Assembly: GCA_946629155.1 (NCBI GenBank) | Contig: CAMOXM010000063.1 | Coordinates: forward strand, 1-8,096 | Length of the DNA: 8,096 nucleotides | Origin: UBA9848 sp003454065 | GTDB lineage: Bacteria; Spirochaetota; Spirochaetia; Sphaerochaetales; Sphaerochaetaceae | Direction of reading: 5' to 3' | Shown here: one piece after another, positions 1 to 6,196 of the stretch | Position numbering within the stretch: position 1 is the stretch's first letter | Layout of the letters: the number at the start of each line of letters is the position of its first letter | Notes under the pieces: generated by a model | Database searches by the model: none | What the model saw: the letters and a program-made list of their open reading frames with translations, nothing else | Told to the model about the DNA's origin: nothing | Position numbers and translations under genes: made by a program

Positions 1-1678
1 GAACTCCGCCGATTTCGCCCCTGACATCGGTTTCAACGACGACCGGAATCTCCTCGTCTTTCCCGAATATGTCTCCGCCCTTCACGGCCAATTGGGATGT
101 GGCCCTGTAGTTGTTGACCGCAAGCGTGTACGTCTCGTTATCGGCAATCGGCTGTTTCGTAGAACTTAAAACGAGATTTTTTATCCTCTTGCCGACGGGC
201 TGCGAAATGTCTATTTCGTAGTCAACGCCTGCGAACATGTCATACAAGTACCCGCGCATTTTCGGATTGAAGGATATGGTGAGATCATCTTCTCCGAGCT
301 GATTGTAGTATCCGGCAGTCCACTCCATGTATTTCTTAAGCTGCCAGCCTTTTATCTCCATCTTGTAAAGCGTATTCGCATATTGATACACATCCGCCAG
401 ATTCTTCTTCATTATGTCGCCGGTCTGCCAATTCGCGCTGTCCTTGAATAATGCAGCGCCCGAAATCTGCGCGCCGGTGTAATAGAGCTGAACGTCGTTT
501 ATCAAATCGACCAAGGCGGTGCTTTGGATCTTTCCAGTTGTAATCCCCTTGATCTCATCAGCTGGAGACAACGGACCGTTCTTTAATTTTCCTATCACGG
601 AGTAAGCGTCCTTCTTGGCCATTTCGTCGTATTTCGCAAACATCCCGGCGAGCTTGTCATCCGGCTCGAATGCGTTTGTCTTCGTGCTCTTGGACGATTT
701 GGAAGCAATAGCATTCTTATCGAAATCGTATTTGACGGTTATCGTGCTGAAAGATTGCGCCTCATTGGCATTCTCGGTTACGAGAGCATTGGAAACCGAA
801 ACGCCTTCTATCAGCCTATGATCATGCGATGCAAGCCCCACTTCAATTGCCGGAAACGCATTGAGTATCTCGGTAAGCCCCGATCCCGGCGTTCCATATT
901 CGTTATCCAATCCTATGTGAGCGGCAAGAACGAGTACGTCGTATTCCCCGTAGATCTCGCTGATTATCGGTCCTATCTCGTCTATCGGGTTGGTCACCTT
1001 GCATTTCTGAAGGTTCTTCGCATCCCAACGAACTATGTTCGGAGTAACCACCCCTATGACAGCGACCTTCACGCCGTTGACTTCCTTTATGACATAAGGC
1101 TTTCCGATCCTGACGCCCTGCTCGTCATAGACATTTGCGCATACTATGTCGCATTTGATCTGACTCATATAATTCTTGAGCGCCTTCATTCCGTAATTGA
1201 ATTCATGGTTTCCCGGAACCCAAATGTCGTATCCGGCGTAATTCACCCATTCCGCCATGGGAGAGCGCACGCTCGGATCATCACTTATGAAAAGCTCGGC
1301 GGAATTGCCTTGGATGTTGTCGCCGAGATCTATGAGAAGCGTGTTCTCATCCTTTGCCGCTTTCAATGCTGTCGAAAGCTGAACCAAACTCCCGCTGGCG
1401 CTCTTCACATCCTGAGCATAGTCATAAGGCATGAATTTGCCATGGGTATCGGAAGTCGAAATGATCTTGAATTCCCTCGTACCCGTTATAGTGTTCTGCT
1501 TGATTTCGGTAAACGCCGGAGCGGTCTCGGCAATCGGTGTCGAAACCGTTGAAGCGCTCGCAGACGAAGCAGATGCCGCAGTTGCAGCGGATGATTTTGC
1601 ATTAGCCGCGCTCGAGCATCCGACGAATGCCGACAACGTGAAAACGAGAGCGATTGCCGCTATTCTGAATTTTTTCAT
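1..1678 (-). CDS. CpdB/UshA-type 2',3'-cyclic nucleotide phosphodiesterase / nucleotidase lipoprotein (3' end outside window)
   Basis: My reverse-strand translation gives 559 uninterrupted codons running off the window edge. The start ATG at 1678 follows GGAGGT (1683-1688). Residues 1-20 form a signal peptide ending at Cys21 (AFVGC, a loose lipobox of the spirochaetal kind), then an Ala/Ser-rich tether to about residue 48. The metallophosphatase domain (about 70-320) shows the family motifs in order: SDTHG (Asp77, His79), LIDLGDN (Asp120), GNHEF (Asn157, His158), AAHIG (His254) and SHDH (His285, His287), which are the expected two-metal ligands. The C-terminal nucleotidase domain (about 360 onward) has NTLYKMEIKGWQLKKYMEW, a GVDYEID segment and LAVNNYRA, closer to CpdB than to UshA. 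The family hydrolyses 2',3'-cyclic nucleotides and/or nucleoside monophosphates outside the cytoplasm for salvage. The exact substrate cannot be read from sequence. The GHxH glycine is Ser here. It lies 37 bases after the brnA-like gene with no terminator seen between, so read-through is possible. Confidence 0.93.
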   Translation of the reverse strand, partial: MKKFRIAAIALVFTLSAFVGCSSAANAKSSAATAASASSASASTVSTPIAETAPAFTEIKQNTITGTREFKIISTSDTHGKFMPYDYAQDVKSASGSLVQLSTALKAAKDENTLLIDLGDNIQGNSAELFISDDPSVRSPMAEWVNYAGYDIWVPGNHEFNYGMKALKNYMSQIKCDIVCANVYDEQGVRIGKPYVIKEVNGVKVAVIGVVTPNIVRWDAKNLQKCKVTNPIDEIGPIISEIYGEYDVLVLAAHIGLDNEYGTPGSGLTEILNAFPAIEVGLASHDHRLIEGVSVSNALVTENANEAQSFSTITVKYDFDKNAIASKSSKSTKTNAFEPDDKLAGMFAKYDEMAKKDAYSVIGKLKNGPLSPADEIKGITTGKIQSTALVDLINDVQLYYTGAQISGAALFKDSANWQTGDIMKKNLADVYQYANTLYKMEIKGWQLKKYMEWTAGYYNQLGEDDLTISFNPKMRGYLYDMFAGVDYEIDISQPVGKRIKNLVLSSTKQPIADNETYTLAVNNYRATSQLAVKGGDIFGKDEEIPVVVETDVRGEIGGV

Positions 1679-1715
1679 GATTACCTCCATTTGAAAATCG
1701 ATAAGGAAAAGACTA

Positions 1716-1898
1716 TTAAGAAAGCTTTTCGGTTTTAATTGGATTCACCCTTTTGAATTCCGCCAACTCTTCATCTGAAAGCTTCGGACAGTCCTCATCA
1801 TAGACGATAGGCTTTTTTTTCAATTCCTCCAACCTCTCTTTCGAAATCTTAGGCAACTTATCAACTTCATCAGCCGTCATTTCTACTGTAATAGTCAT
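1716..1898 (-). CDS. brnA: short BrnA-like antitoxin of the BrnT/BrnA type II toxin-antitoxin pair
   Basis: This 60-residue acidic/lysine-rich protein carries a KLPKISKERLEELKK helix followed by YDEDCPKLSDEELAEF (about 33-48), the pattern I associate with BrnA-type antitoxins. Full-length BrnA proteins carry a C-terminal ribbon-helix-helix DNA-binding domain. This one ends soon after the DEDCP segment, so it appears to be the short form and may neutralise toxin without repressing the operon well. The start at 1898 is supported by a strong AAGGAGGA Shine-Dalgarno (1904-1911) lying inside the end of the toxin frame. The antitoxin start overlaps the toxin 3' end by 29 bases, and the order toxin then antitoxin is the normal brnTA order. 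The frame is intact while its toxin is interrupted. The family call is moderately strong because the neighbour is clearly BrnT. Confidence 0.75.
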   Translation of the reverse strand: MTITVEMTADEVDKLPKISKERLEELKKKPIVYDEDCPKLSDEELAEFKRVNPIKTEKLS

Positions 1899-2145
1899 CC
1901 ACTTCCTCCTTATCCGCTAATCTTGCGGAAATCAACCTAGTAGTTTCCCCTCTTTCCGTATAGACGACAAACAAAACATCATCTGCCATTCCTATGACCT
2001 GCCACCTGTCCTCGTCTTACGAATGTTTATAGTCAAACCTCTCTATCCTAGTCGGATCAAAAAATACAGCAATAGATTCCTCAAAGGAAATGCCGTGATT
2101 CTTTATATTCTTCCTGTTCTTGTCATCATCCCACTCGAATTTCAT
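1870..2145 (-). pseudogene. brnT: BrnT-family ribonuclease toxin interrupted by an in-frame TAA
   Basis: Read from ATG 2145, the frame starts MKFEWDDDKNRKNIKNHGI, a hallmark BrnT N-terminus, and would continue to a TGA at 1872-1870 for 91 codons, a normal BrnT length. Codon 43 is TAA (plus bases 2017-2019). It falls between DYKHS and DEDRWQVIG, where relatives usually read HSxDEDR, so a single change such as GAA to TAA would explain it. Everything after the stop is still BrnT-like, with VLFVVYTERGETTRLISAR and LADKEEVDDYY and no other stop or frameshift. BrnT is a RelE-fold mRNA-cleaving toxin, and the 42-residue fragment lacks the basic ISAR end, so it should be inactive. The lesion looks recent because the rest is well preserved. 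A single-base sequencing error is the main alternative. Confidence 0.85.
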
Positions 2146-2181
2146 AATCGTGATACTTCGCTTCCATTCAATCCCAATCTA

Positions 2182-2211
2182 ATTATAGAAAATAAAAAGA
2201 TTTTATGAAAA
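2182..2211 (-). promoter_or_regulatory. candidate sigma-70 promoter for the brnT-brnA operon
   Basis: On the minus strand a perfect TATAAT (plus 2182-2187) is preceded by TTTTCA (plus 2206-2211, 4 of 6 matches to TTGACA) with an 18-base spacer, in very AT-rich DNA. It sits about 37 bases upstream of the BrnT start codon. The Shine-Dalgarno before that start is weak (GGAAGCGAAG, rather far upstream). The region is AT-rich enough that a chance match is possible. Confidence 0.5.
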
Positions 2212-2253
2212 TAGCAGCAGATATTACACAATCAAGATCTAAGACAGCTTCAT
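2183..2253 (-). pseudogene. probable remnant of a PIN-domain (VapC-type) toxin N-terminus
   Basis: The antitoxin stop and a new ATG overlap as TGATG at 2255-2251, the usual coupling between a Phd/YefM-type antitoxin and its PIN toxin. Reading ATG AAG CTG gives MKL. The frame then shifts by one base, and from 2242 it continues LDLDCVISAA before a TAA at 2185-2183. With the shift repaired, Asp lands at residue 6 and Asp at residue 8, as in PIN toxins (compare MNIILDSN in the intact toxin at 2605-2991). Only about 20 codons remain and the next operon's promoter follows. The match is short, so the identification rests on motif spacing plus gene context. Confidence 0.45.
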
Positions 2254-2501
2254 CAAAGCAATTCTCCCGCTCCCATAAAATCGCTCTCGACATTGATGCT
2301 GTTAAACGAATCGAGATCATCCAAGTCGGCAATAACGCCTTTTCCGAGACCGAATCTGACTAGCTGATGGAAATAAGGGACTATTTTGACGAACGGCTTC
2401 CCATCTTTAGCAATCACTATCTCGTCCTCAGTCCGATCTATTGTAGCATTTATATACTTTGACAAATTGGCTTTTGCTTCATGTACGCTCACTTCATGCA
2501 T
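2253..2501 (-). CDS. Phd/YefM-type antitoxin (VapB-like), apparently without a functional partner toxin
   Basis: This 82-residue protein starts MHEVSVHEAKANLSKYI, the prevent-host-death pattern (VxEAKxxLSxLL), followed by DEIVIAKDGKPFVKIVPY, the conserved core of this DNA-binding antitoxin fold. The tail RFGLGKGVIADLDDLDSF is the kind of toxin-binding extension seen in Phd-type antitoxins whose partner is a PIN toxin, and it ends in FMGAGELL. I chose the start at 2501 because all family similarity begins there. The same frame stays open to 2621, but those extra 40 codons run through a hairpin and overlap the upstream toxin gene. No good Shine-Dalgarno precedes 2501 (only GGAT). Downstream there is no intact toxin gene, only a stub and then brnT. 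It may be an orphan able to neutralise related toxins elsewhere, or a leftover. Confidence 0.85.
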   Translation of the reverse strand: MHEVSVHEAKANLSKYINATIDRTEDEIVIAKDGKPFVKIVPYFHQLVRFGLGKGVIADLDDLDSFNSINVESDFMGAGELL

Positions 2502-2511
2502 AATATCCAAT

Positions 2512-2562
2512 AAAAAAAAGCCTGCGCCACCCCAAGCAAAAAACATGGAGTGGTTTGCAGGC
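2512..2562 (-). terminator. intrinsic-terminator-like hairpin after the vapC gene
   Basis: On the minus strand GCCTGC (plus 2562-2557) pairs with GCAGGC (plus 2525-2520). An inner CCAC/GTGG helix and CC/GG pairs extend it, with small bulges and a T-rich loop, and eight T residues (plus 2519-2512) follow. This is the layout of a rho-independent terminator. It starts 43 bases after the toxin stop codon and ends 10 bases before the next antitoxin start codon. Confidence 0.75.
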
Positions 2563-2604
2563 AGTAAAATAGTAACGCTTTCAAAGCTCAGACAAAAGAC
2601 ACTT

Positions 2605-2991
2605 TTATAAATCTTCGCCATAAAGGTTTAAATCGTTAAATACCGACTGTATTAGCTCGAAGTGCTTATCTCTAGTCAAAACGAAACAATTATTTCTTAT
2701 AGCTAATAATGCTATCATAGCATCCTGATACGGAACGATCATACCATTCTTCTTTAACCTGTATCTAAACAAAGACAGTTCATCCCAGTAACTTTCGTGA
2801 AAGCTCAAATACTCAAAATCCGAAAGCGAAGTTTCCAAATCTTCAAATCCCTTTTGATTTTTCGCTCCAACCAAGATTTCGCTTTTAATTATTCCGTACG
2901 TGTACAGCGTGTTGCCAGCCAACTTGTCAAATCGATTCACATCGCCATTTAGAATATCTATGATTATATTCGAATCGAGGATGATGTTCAT
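2605..2991 (-). CDS. vapC: PIN-domain ribonuclease toxin (VapC family), intact
   Basis: This is a complete 128-residue PIN-domain protein of normal VapC length. The four conserved acidic positions are visible: Asp6 in IILDSN, Glu38 in KSEILVGA, Asp90 in PYQDAMIALLA, and Asp108 in VLTRDKHF. These residues coordinate Mg2+/Mn2+ in VapC toxins, which cleave tRNA or rRNA and arrest growth when not bound by antitoxin. No stop, frameshift or missing catalytic residue is apparent, so this is the one toxin in the island predicted to be active. Its ATG overlaps the upstream small gene's stop as ATGA (2991-2988), which implies translational coupling. The target RNA cannot be inferred. AT-rich codon use matches the neighbouring toxin-antitoxin genes rather than the surface-protein genes. 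Confidence 0.92.
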   Translation of the reverse strand: MNIILDSNIIIDILNGDVNRFDKLAGNTLYTYGIIKSEILVGAKNQKGFEDLETSLSDFEYLSFHESYWDELSLFRYRLKKNGMIVPYQDAMIALLAIRNNCFVLTRDKHFELIQSVFNDLNLYGEDL

Positions 2992-3182
2992 GGCATGCTC
3001 ATTTCTCTTTCTTTCTCTATGATGCCGTAATCGAGCTTGACTTTTCCTATCATGCTCCGAAATCTGCTTAAATTCTGCCTTTTCTTTTTTTCGTCTCTTA
3101 GAGTTTTGATGTGCAGGCTAAGCATGTCCAAATGCTCCAAATCCAAACCATCAATCTGCAAAAGCAATTGTTCATACGACAT
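2988..3182 (-). CDS. small predicted antitoxin for the adjacent VapC
   Basis: This 64-residue protein starts MSYEQLLLQIDGLDLEHLD and continues into a basic helix (LRDEKKKRQNLSRFRSMIGK) and an acidic/charged C-terminus. I do not recognise a classical AbrB, ribbon-helix-helix or Phd fold, but small proteins of this plan, with a leucine-rich N-terminal helix and an RFRSMIGK-like linker, are common partners placed directly before PIN toxins. I chose ATG 3182 over the longer in-frame ATG at 3227 because AAGGAG (3192-3197) sits 9 bases upstream of it. The last four bases overlap the vapC start. Its role as VapC inhibitor and possible operon repressor is inferred from position. Confidence 0.7.
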   Translation of the reverse strand: MSYEQLLLQIDGLDLEHLDMLSLHIKTLRDEKKKRQNLSRFRSMIGKVKLDYGIIEKEREMSMP

Positions 3183-3191
3183 ATGGCAAAA

Positions 3192-3197
3192 CTCCTT
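3192..3197 (-). promoter_or_regulatory. ribosome binding site fixing the small antitoxin start
   Basis: AAGGAG on the minus strand, 9 bases before ATG 3182. No comparable sequence stands before the longer in-frame start at 3227, so it decides in favour of the 64-residue product. Confidence 0.7.
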
Positions 3198-3313
3198 TTT
3201 CAAAAGTCTATCACAACTTGGCAACAATGGCAGGCAATGATACTAAAATCAGCCGCAGAGAAACCCTGTACCCGTTTTTGAACGCTTGATTGCCACTAAG
3301 TGAAGTCGATTGT

Positions 3314-3342
3314 ATAATAAAGCCATAATTCGAGATTGTCAA
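3314..3342 (-). promoter_or_regulatory. near-consensus sigma-70 promoter for the vapC operon
   Basis: The minus strand reads a perfect TTGACA (plus 3342-3337), a 17-base spacer, then TATTAT (plus 3319-3314, 5 of 6 matches to TATAAT). Transcription would start near 3307, giving an untranslated leader of about 125 bases before the antitoxin ATG at 3182. This is the best promoter in the window. The rest of the 250-base gap (3183-3432) shows no gene. The stretch just after the upstream lipoprotein stop has a small 7-pair hairpin (3407-3425) but no T tract. Confidence 0.8.
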
Positions 3343-3432
3343 ATGCTACAGTCCTACATATAGCCTTTTAACTTTCTAGAACCTAAAGCGAATATCGACT
3401 GCGACAGCATTCCGTTCACGGATGCATCAGCA

Positions 3433-4263
3433 TCAGCTCGTCTTCTTCACGATAACAATCGCACCAGCTTCCGAATATTGCGCAGCCTCGGAGTTCTTCG
3501 TATAGCATTTGTAGGCAAACGGCCCGGCAGCTCCTTCCTTAACAAGCTTGTAATAGATTTCAGCGGTTCCGGAAAAGATCATGCTGAATTCAAAAACAGC
3601 ATCGGTTTTGGTTATGATCTTGCATAAAACCGAAACGCTGCCTACACCCTGCATCTGAATAACGAAACTCGTGCCGAACTTAAGAGCTTCATCGCTAATT
3701 ACAGGAATTTTCACGCTGTCAGCCGTAAATACAAATGCATCCGTAGTCTCAAGGCCCTGGGCTCCAGCGACCTGCTGCTGCCATGCTCCTCTCACCCATT
3801 CCGGCACGCTGCCATTGTCGTTGTTCTGAGGGTTCCCCGACTGACCGTTCGTTTTTTTGGTCACCTCGCCTTGAATCTGATAATCGTCGTTTCCGGGAGC
3901 CCAAATACGAAATTCGTATTTGTCGCCTTTTTTCTCGATCTTGAATTTGACAGAGCTGCTGTAATTCACCTCCGAATTTGAAAGCGAGACTTCGAAAACC
4001 GTGTCGGTCGCCGTCAGCACCTTTGCCGTGACGTTTCCCTGACCCTCAATCTTATTGACAACGCCGAATGTCAAAACCGCGCCACTAAGCAACACGGTGT
4101 TTTCGGTAATAACGATATCGCCAAGCCCGCCAGTCGAGCCGGTCCATGTCGCGCAAGCCCACGACGGCGCCTTCTGCACCACATCGTCCGAGCACGAAAC
4201 CGAGCTGAAAACGCTTGCAATCACGAATGCGACTGCAACCGAAATGCCAAACAATCTTTTCAT
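3433..4263 (-). CDS. lipoprotein with two PEW-type repeat domains, unknown function
   Basis: This is a 276-residue predicted lipoprotein. Its signal peptide starts MKRLF, has a hydrophobic core to about residue 20, and ends in SVSC with Cys24 as the lipidated residue. Two copies of one domain follow: residues 32-137 opening with APSWACATW, and 153-276 opening with VPEWVRGAW, joined by an Asn/Gly/Ser-rich linker (about 139-152). Each copy carries a T-D-x-VFE motif near its middle and a Y-x-x-x-x-x-x-x-Y type end rich in small polar residues, suggesting a beta-rich extracytoplasmic fold. I do not recognise a characterised family. It starts 13 bases after the longer paralogue's stop, with AAGGAGGA at 4268-4275, so the two are co-transcribed. 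The first unit is the most divergent (Trp-Ala-Cys-Ala in place of Trp-Val-Arg-Gly). Likely surface- or periplasm-anchored. Confidence 0.88.
   Translation of the reverse strand: MKRLFGISVAVAFVIASVFSSVSCSDDVVQKAPSWACATWTGSTGGLGDIVITENTVLLSGAVLTFGVVNKIEGQGNVTAKVLTATDTVFEVSLSNSEVNYSSSVKFKIEKKGDKYEFRIWAPGNDDYQIQGEVTKKTNGQSGNPQNNDNGSVPEWVRGAWQQQVAGAQGLETTDAFVFTADSVKIPVISDEALKFGTSFVIQMQGVGSVSVLCKIITKTDAVFEFSMIFSGTAEIYYKLVKEGAAGPFAYKCYTKNSEAAQYSEAGAIVIVKKTS
3436..4170 (-). repeat. two-unit PEW domain repeat
   Basis: Unit boundaries by protein alignment are about 4170-3853 and 3807-3436. Both units keep the opening (A/V)P(S/E)W...W and the internal TDxVFE motif. They are homologous to the five units in the adjacent gene. 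Confidence 0.75.
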
Positions 4264-4276
4264 ATTTTCCTCCTTG

Positions 4277-6196
4277 TCATTTCTTAACGAATATGTCGGA
4301 CCCGGTGGAATACGTATCGGAAGCGGTCTGATAATACGTATACGATTCCGTCCGGCTCCATTTCATAAAGCTAACCGTTTCATTGCCTGATGAATTGGTT
4401 GTGATCTTAATCTCAAACACCTTGTCGCTGCTTGTCAGCACTTCGGACAGCATGCTAAGGTCTGCCGAGAACACCTTCTGCTTGCCAAAGCCCAAGACGG
4501 TGCTGTTATCATTTCCGAAAGCCAGCTTGATGGCATTCCGACCTATGGCGATTTCCATTCCTCCCGTGTCCATTTTCCAATTGGAGCGAACCCATTCCGG
4601 TGAAGCCTGATTCGCATCGAAATCGTCCGACGTGACTTCCGAAGACAGTTCCTCAGAACCAATGGGGATTTTATCGTAGTTTGAAGCTTCGGAATCCTTC
4701 GAATAAAAAGCAATCGGGCAATCTCTAATGATTTTCGTATGCGTCGTCTTTCTAGAATCGCCATCGCATGTAATGGCAATGCGACGCATTTCGAATACGT
4801 CGTCATCGTTAACCAAAATGTCGCAGGATGTCGTCTTGTGCTTTTCCTCGCCGTACTTATAGCTCTCACCGCCCCAAACAAAAGATTCCGGACCTATTTT
4901 GCACACACGACTATAGCTTTGCCCTCCGACAAAAAAATCCCACTCTCCATAAGCCCATGCTTCTTCTGATTCCGAACCGGAATAAGCGCTGCTGCGCTTT
5001 TCAGCTTCGCCGACATACACGTAAGCAGGACCATCAGGACCTTTCCTGCTCCATTCGTACGAACATGTCGAAGAACCATCTGTTTCCGCTTTTGTTAGTT
5101 TCATAAGTTTTATGTAATCGACGCTGGTAGCCCCGCCAGACTTTCTCGTCTGCCTGAGTATGAAACTATAGGGCGTCTTTTCGGCAACCTCGTACATGCA
5201 CGATTCGTTTGCATCCGTCTGCTTCTCACCGAACTGCAATGTCTCGCCGTCGTTCGTTACAGAGCTTTCGCCAATGGAAAACAGTTCTTCTGCACCCGCG
5301 CCCTGCGACTTGGACCATGCTCCCTGAACCCATTCCGGCGCCTTCTGCACGACATCATCGGCTCTCCTGACAAGTGTGGCGGAAAGCTGATAATCGGAAG
5401 ACGCAGGCGGTTTGATGTAGTATTTGCATTCGAACGGGTTGCCGCTTTCCTTTTCCAGCTTGATATACGTGAACGAAGCGACCCTGCTTGTCTTGTTCGC
5501 CCTTGTCAGACAAACTTCGAAAACGTTATCTGAGGTGGCAACGATATCAAGAATGGTTTCGCTGACGCTTATTCTATCGCTCTCGCCATTCATTATCCAG
5601 TTCGAATACAGCACCTCCTTCAAACCGAATTCCACATCAGACCCGCCGCTATTCCATGTCTTCTCGCCTATTGTCAGATAATCGGAAGCGCCGGTATCTT
5701 TTCGTCGCCATGCCCCTCTGACCCATTCGGGCGAGACGGTTGCTACGGATGTTACGACCGGATCATCGCTCGTCGCCTTCGTAAGCGTCGATTTAAGCGA
5801 ATAATCATACGCATTCGATGCCTTCTCGTAGTACTTGCAGGTCACAGGATCGGTGCCTTCCAATTCGAACTTCATATAGTCGACGCTTGTCATGCCGATC
5901 GTGTATTCCGTTTTCCTGATCTCAAAAACCGTATCGGTCTTCGTAGCCACCTCGCACTTGCCTTCGATGCTCATCCCGGCAACTTTACCGACATGATAGC
6001 TCTCGCCGAACACGCAAGTAATTCCAAGCATCGACAGCGAATTATCGGTAATGACGATGTCCTGCATTACGCCCGTATTCATCATCCGCCAAGTGCCCCG
6101 CGCCCATTCGGGGGAAACCTGCGAAAAATCGTCGGAGCAACTCACCAAACCCAAGAGAAGAAAGATGACAACTACACTTTTGAATAAACGTTTCAT
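4277..6196 (-). CDS. lipoprotein with five PEW-type repeat domains, unknown function
   Basis: This is a 639-residue predicted lipoprotein. The signal peptide MKRLFKSVVVIFLLLGLVSC has a good lipobox (LVSC, Cys20). Five homologous units follow: about residues 28-145 (SPEWARGTW), 155-279 (SPEWVRGAW), 286-404 (APEWVQGAW), 411-520 (EEAWAYGEW, most diverged) and 532-639 (SPEWVRSNW). Units 1, 2, 4 and 5 share an FG or YG motif followed by a T-D/S-D/N-x-VFE motif, then a Y/F-x-K-L/W strand and a YY-x-K...Y end. Unit 3 has SFILRQT in place of VFE. Linkers are acidic and Ser-rich (for example GSESEE). I chose ATG 6196 because GGAGG lies at 6204-6208 and the lipoprotein signal starts there. The frame is open to 6310, but those codons are not signal-like. 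Function is unknown. The design resembles repeat-built surface adhesins or ligand-binding lipoproteins, which is inference only. Confidence 0.9.
   Translation of the reverse strand: MKRLFKSVVVIFLLLGLVSCSDDFSQVSPEWARGTWRMMNTGVMQDIVITDNSLSMLGITCVFGESYHVGKVAGMSIEGKCEVATKTDTVFEIRKTEYTIGMTSVDYMKFELEGTDPVTCKYYEKASNAYDYSLKSTLTKATSDDPVVTSVATVSPEWVRGAWRRKDTGASDYLTIGEKTWNSGGSDVEFGLKEVLYSNWIMNGESDRISVSETILDIVATSDNVFEVCLTRANKTSRVASFTYIKLEKESGNPFECKYYIKPPASSDYQLSATLVRRADDVVQKAPEWVQGAWSKSQGAGAEELFSIGESSVTNDGETLQFGEKQTDANESCMYEVAEKTPYSFILRQTRKSGGATSVDYIKLMKLTKAETDGSSTCSYEWSRKGPDGPAYVYVGEAEKRSSAYSGSESEEAWAYGEWDFFVGGQSYSRVCKIGPESFVWGGESYKYGEEKHKTTSCDILVNDDDVFEMRRIAITCDGDSRKTTHTKIIRDCPIAFYSKDSEASNYDKIPIGSEELSSEVTSDDFDANQASPEWVRSNWKMDTGGMEIAIGRNAIKLAFGNDNSTVLGFGKQKVFSADLSMLSEVLTSSDKVFEIKITTNSSGNETVSFMKWSRTESYTYYQTASDTYSTGSDIFVKK
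4280..6115 (-). repeat. five-unit PEW domain repeat
   Basis: Unit spans by protein alignment are about 6115-5762, 5734-5360, 5341-4985, 4966-4637 and 4603-4280. At DNA level the unit starts keep a common plus-strand core, cccattcSgg (for example near 5330 and 5727). With the neighbouring gene this makes seven copies in under 2.8 kb. Confidence 0.8.

Noticed and set aside
755..1552. Long plus-strand open frame of 265 codons
   Set aside because: It lies antisense to the nucleotidase gene, whose motifs are unmistakable. The plus-strand product has no domain, signal or ribosome binding site pattern.
2253..2621. Longer form of the Phd-type antitoxin starting at 2621
   Set aside because: The extra 40 codons run through the hairpin and T run and overlap the vapC end. 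Family similarity starts at 2501.
1716..3342. Integron-type cassette array, as known in T. denticola with toxin-antitoxin cassettes
   Set aside because: I looked for attC-like ends (RYYYAAC ... GTTRRRY) around each module. The only large hairpin, at 2520-2562, lacks them and has a terminator T run. No integrase is in the window.
3407..3425. Hairpin after the two-repeat lipoprotein as a terminator
   Set aside because: The stem is short with a bulge and no T tract follows, so it cannot be called an intrinsic terminator.
4543..4881. Minus-strand open frame of 112 codons inside the five-repeat gene
   Set aside because: It is an arginine/leucine-rich shadow in another frame of the clear lipoprotein gene, with no ribosome binding site.
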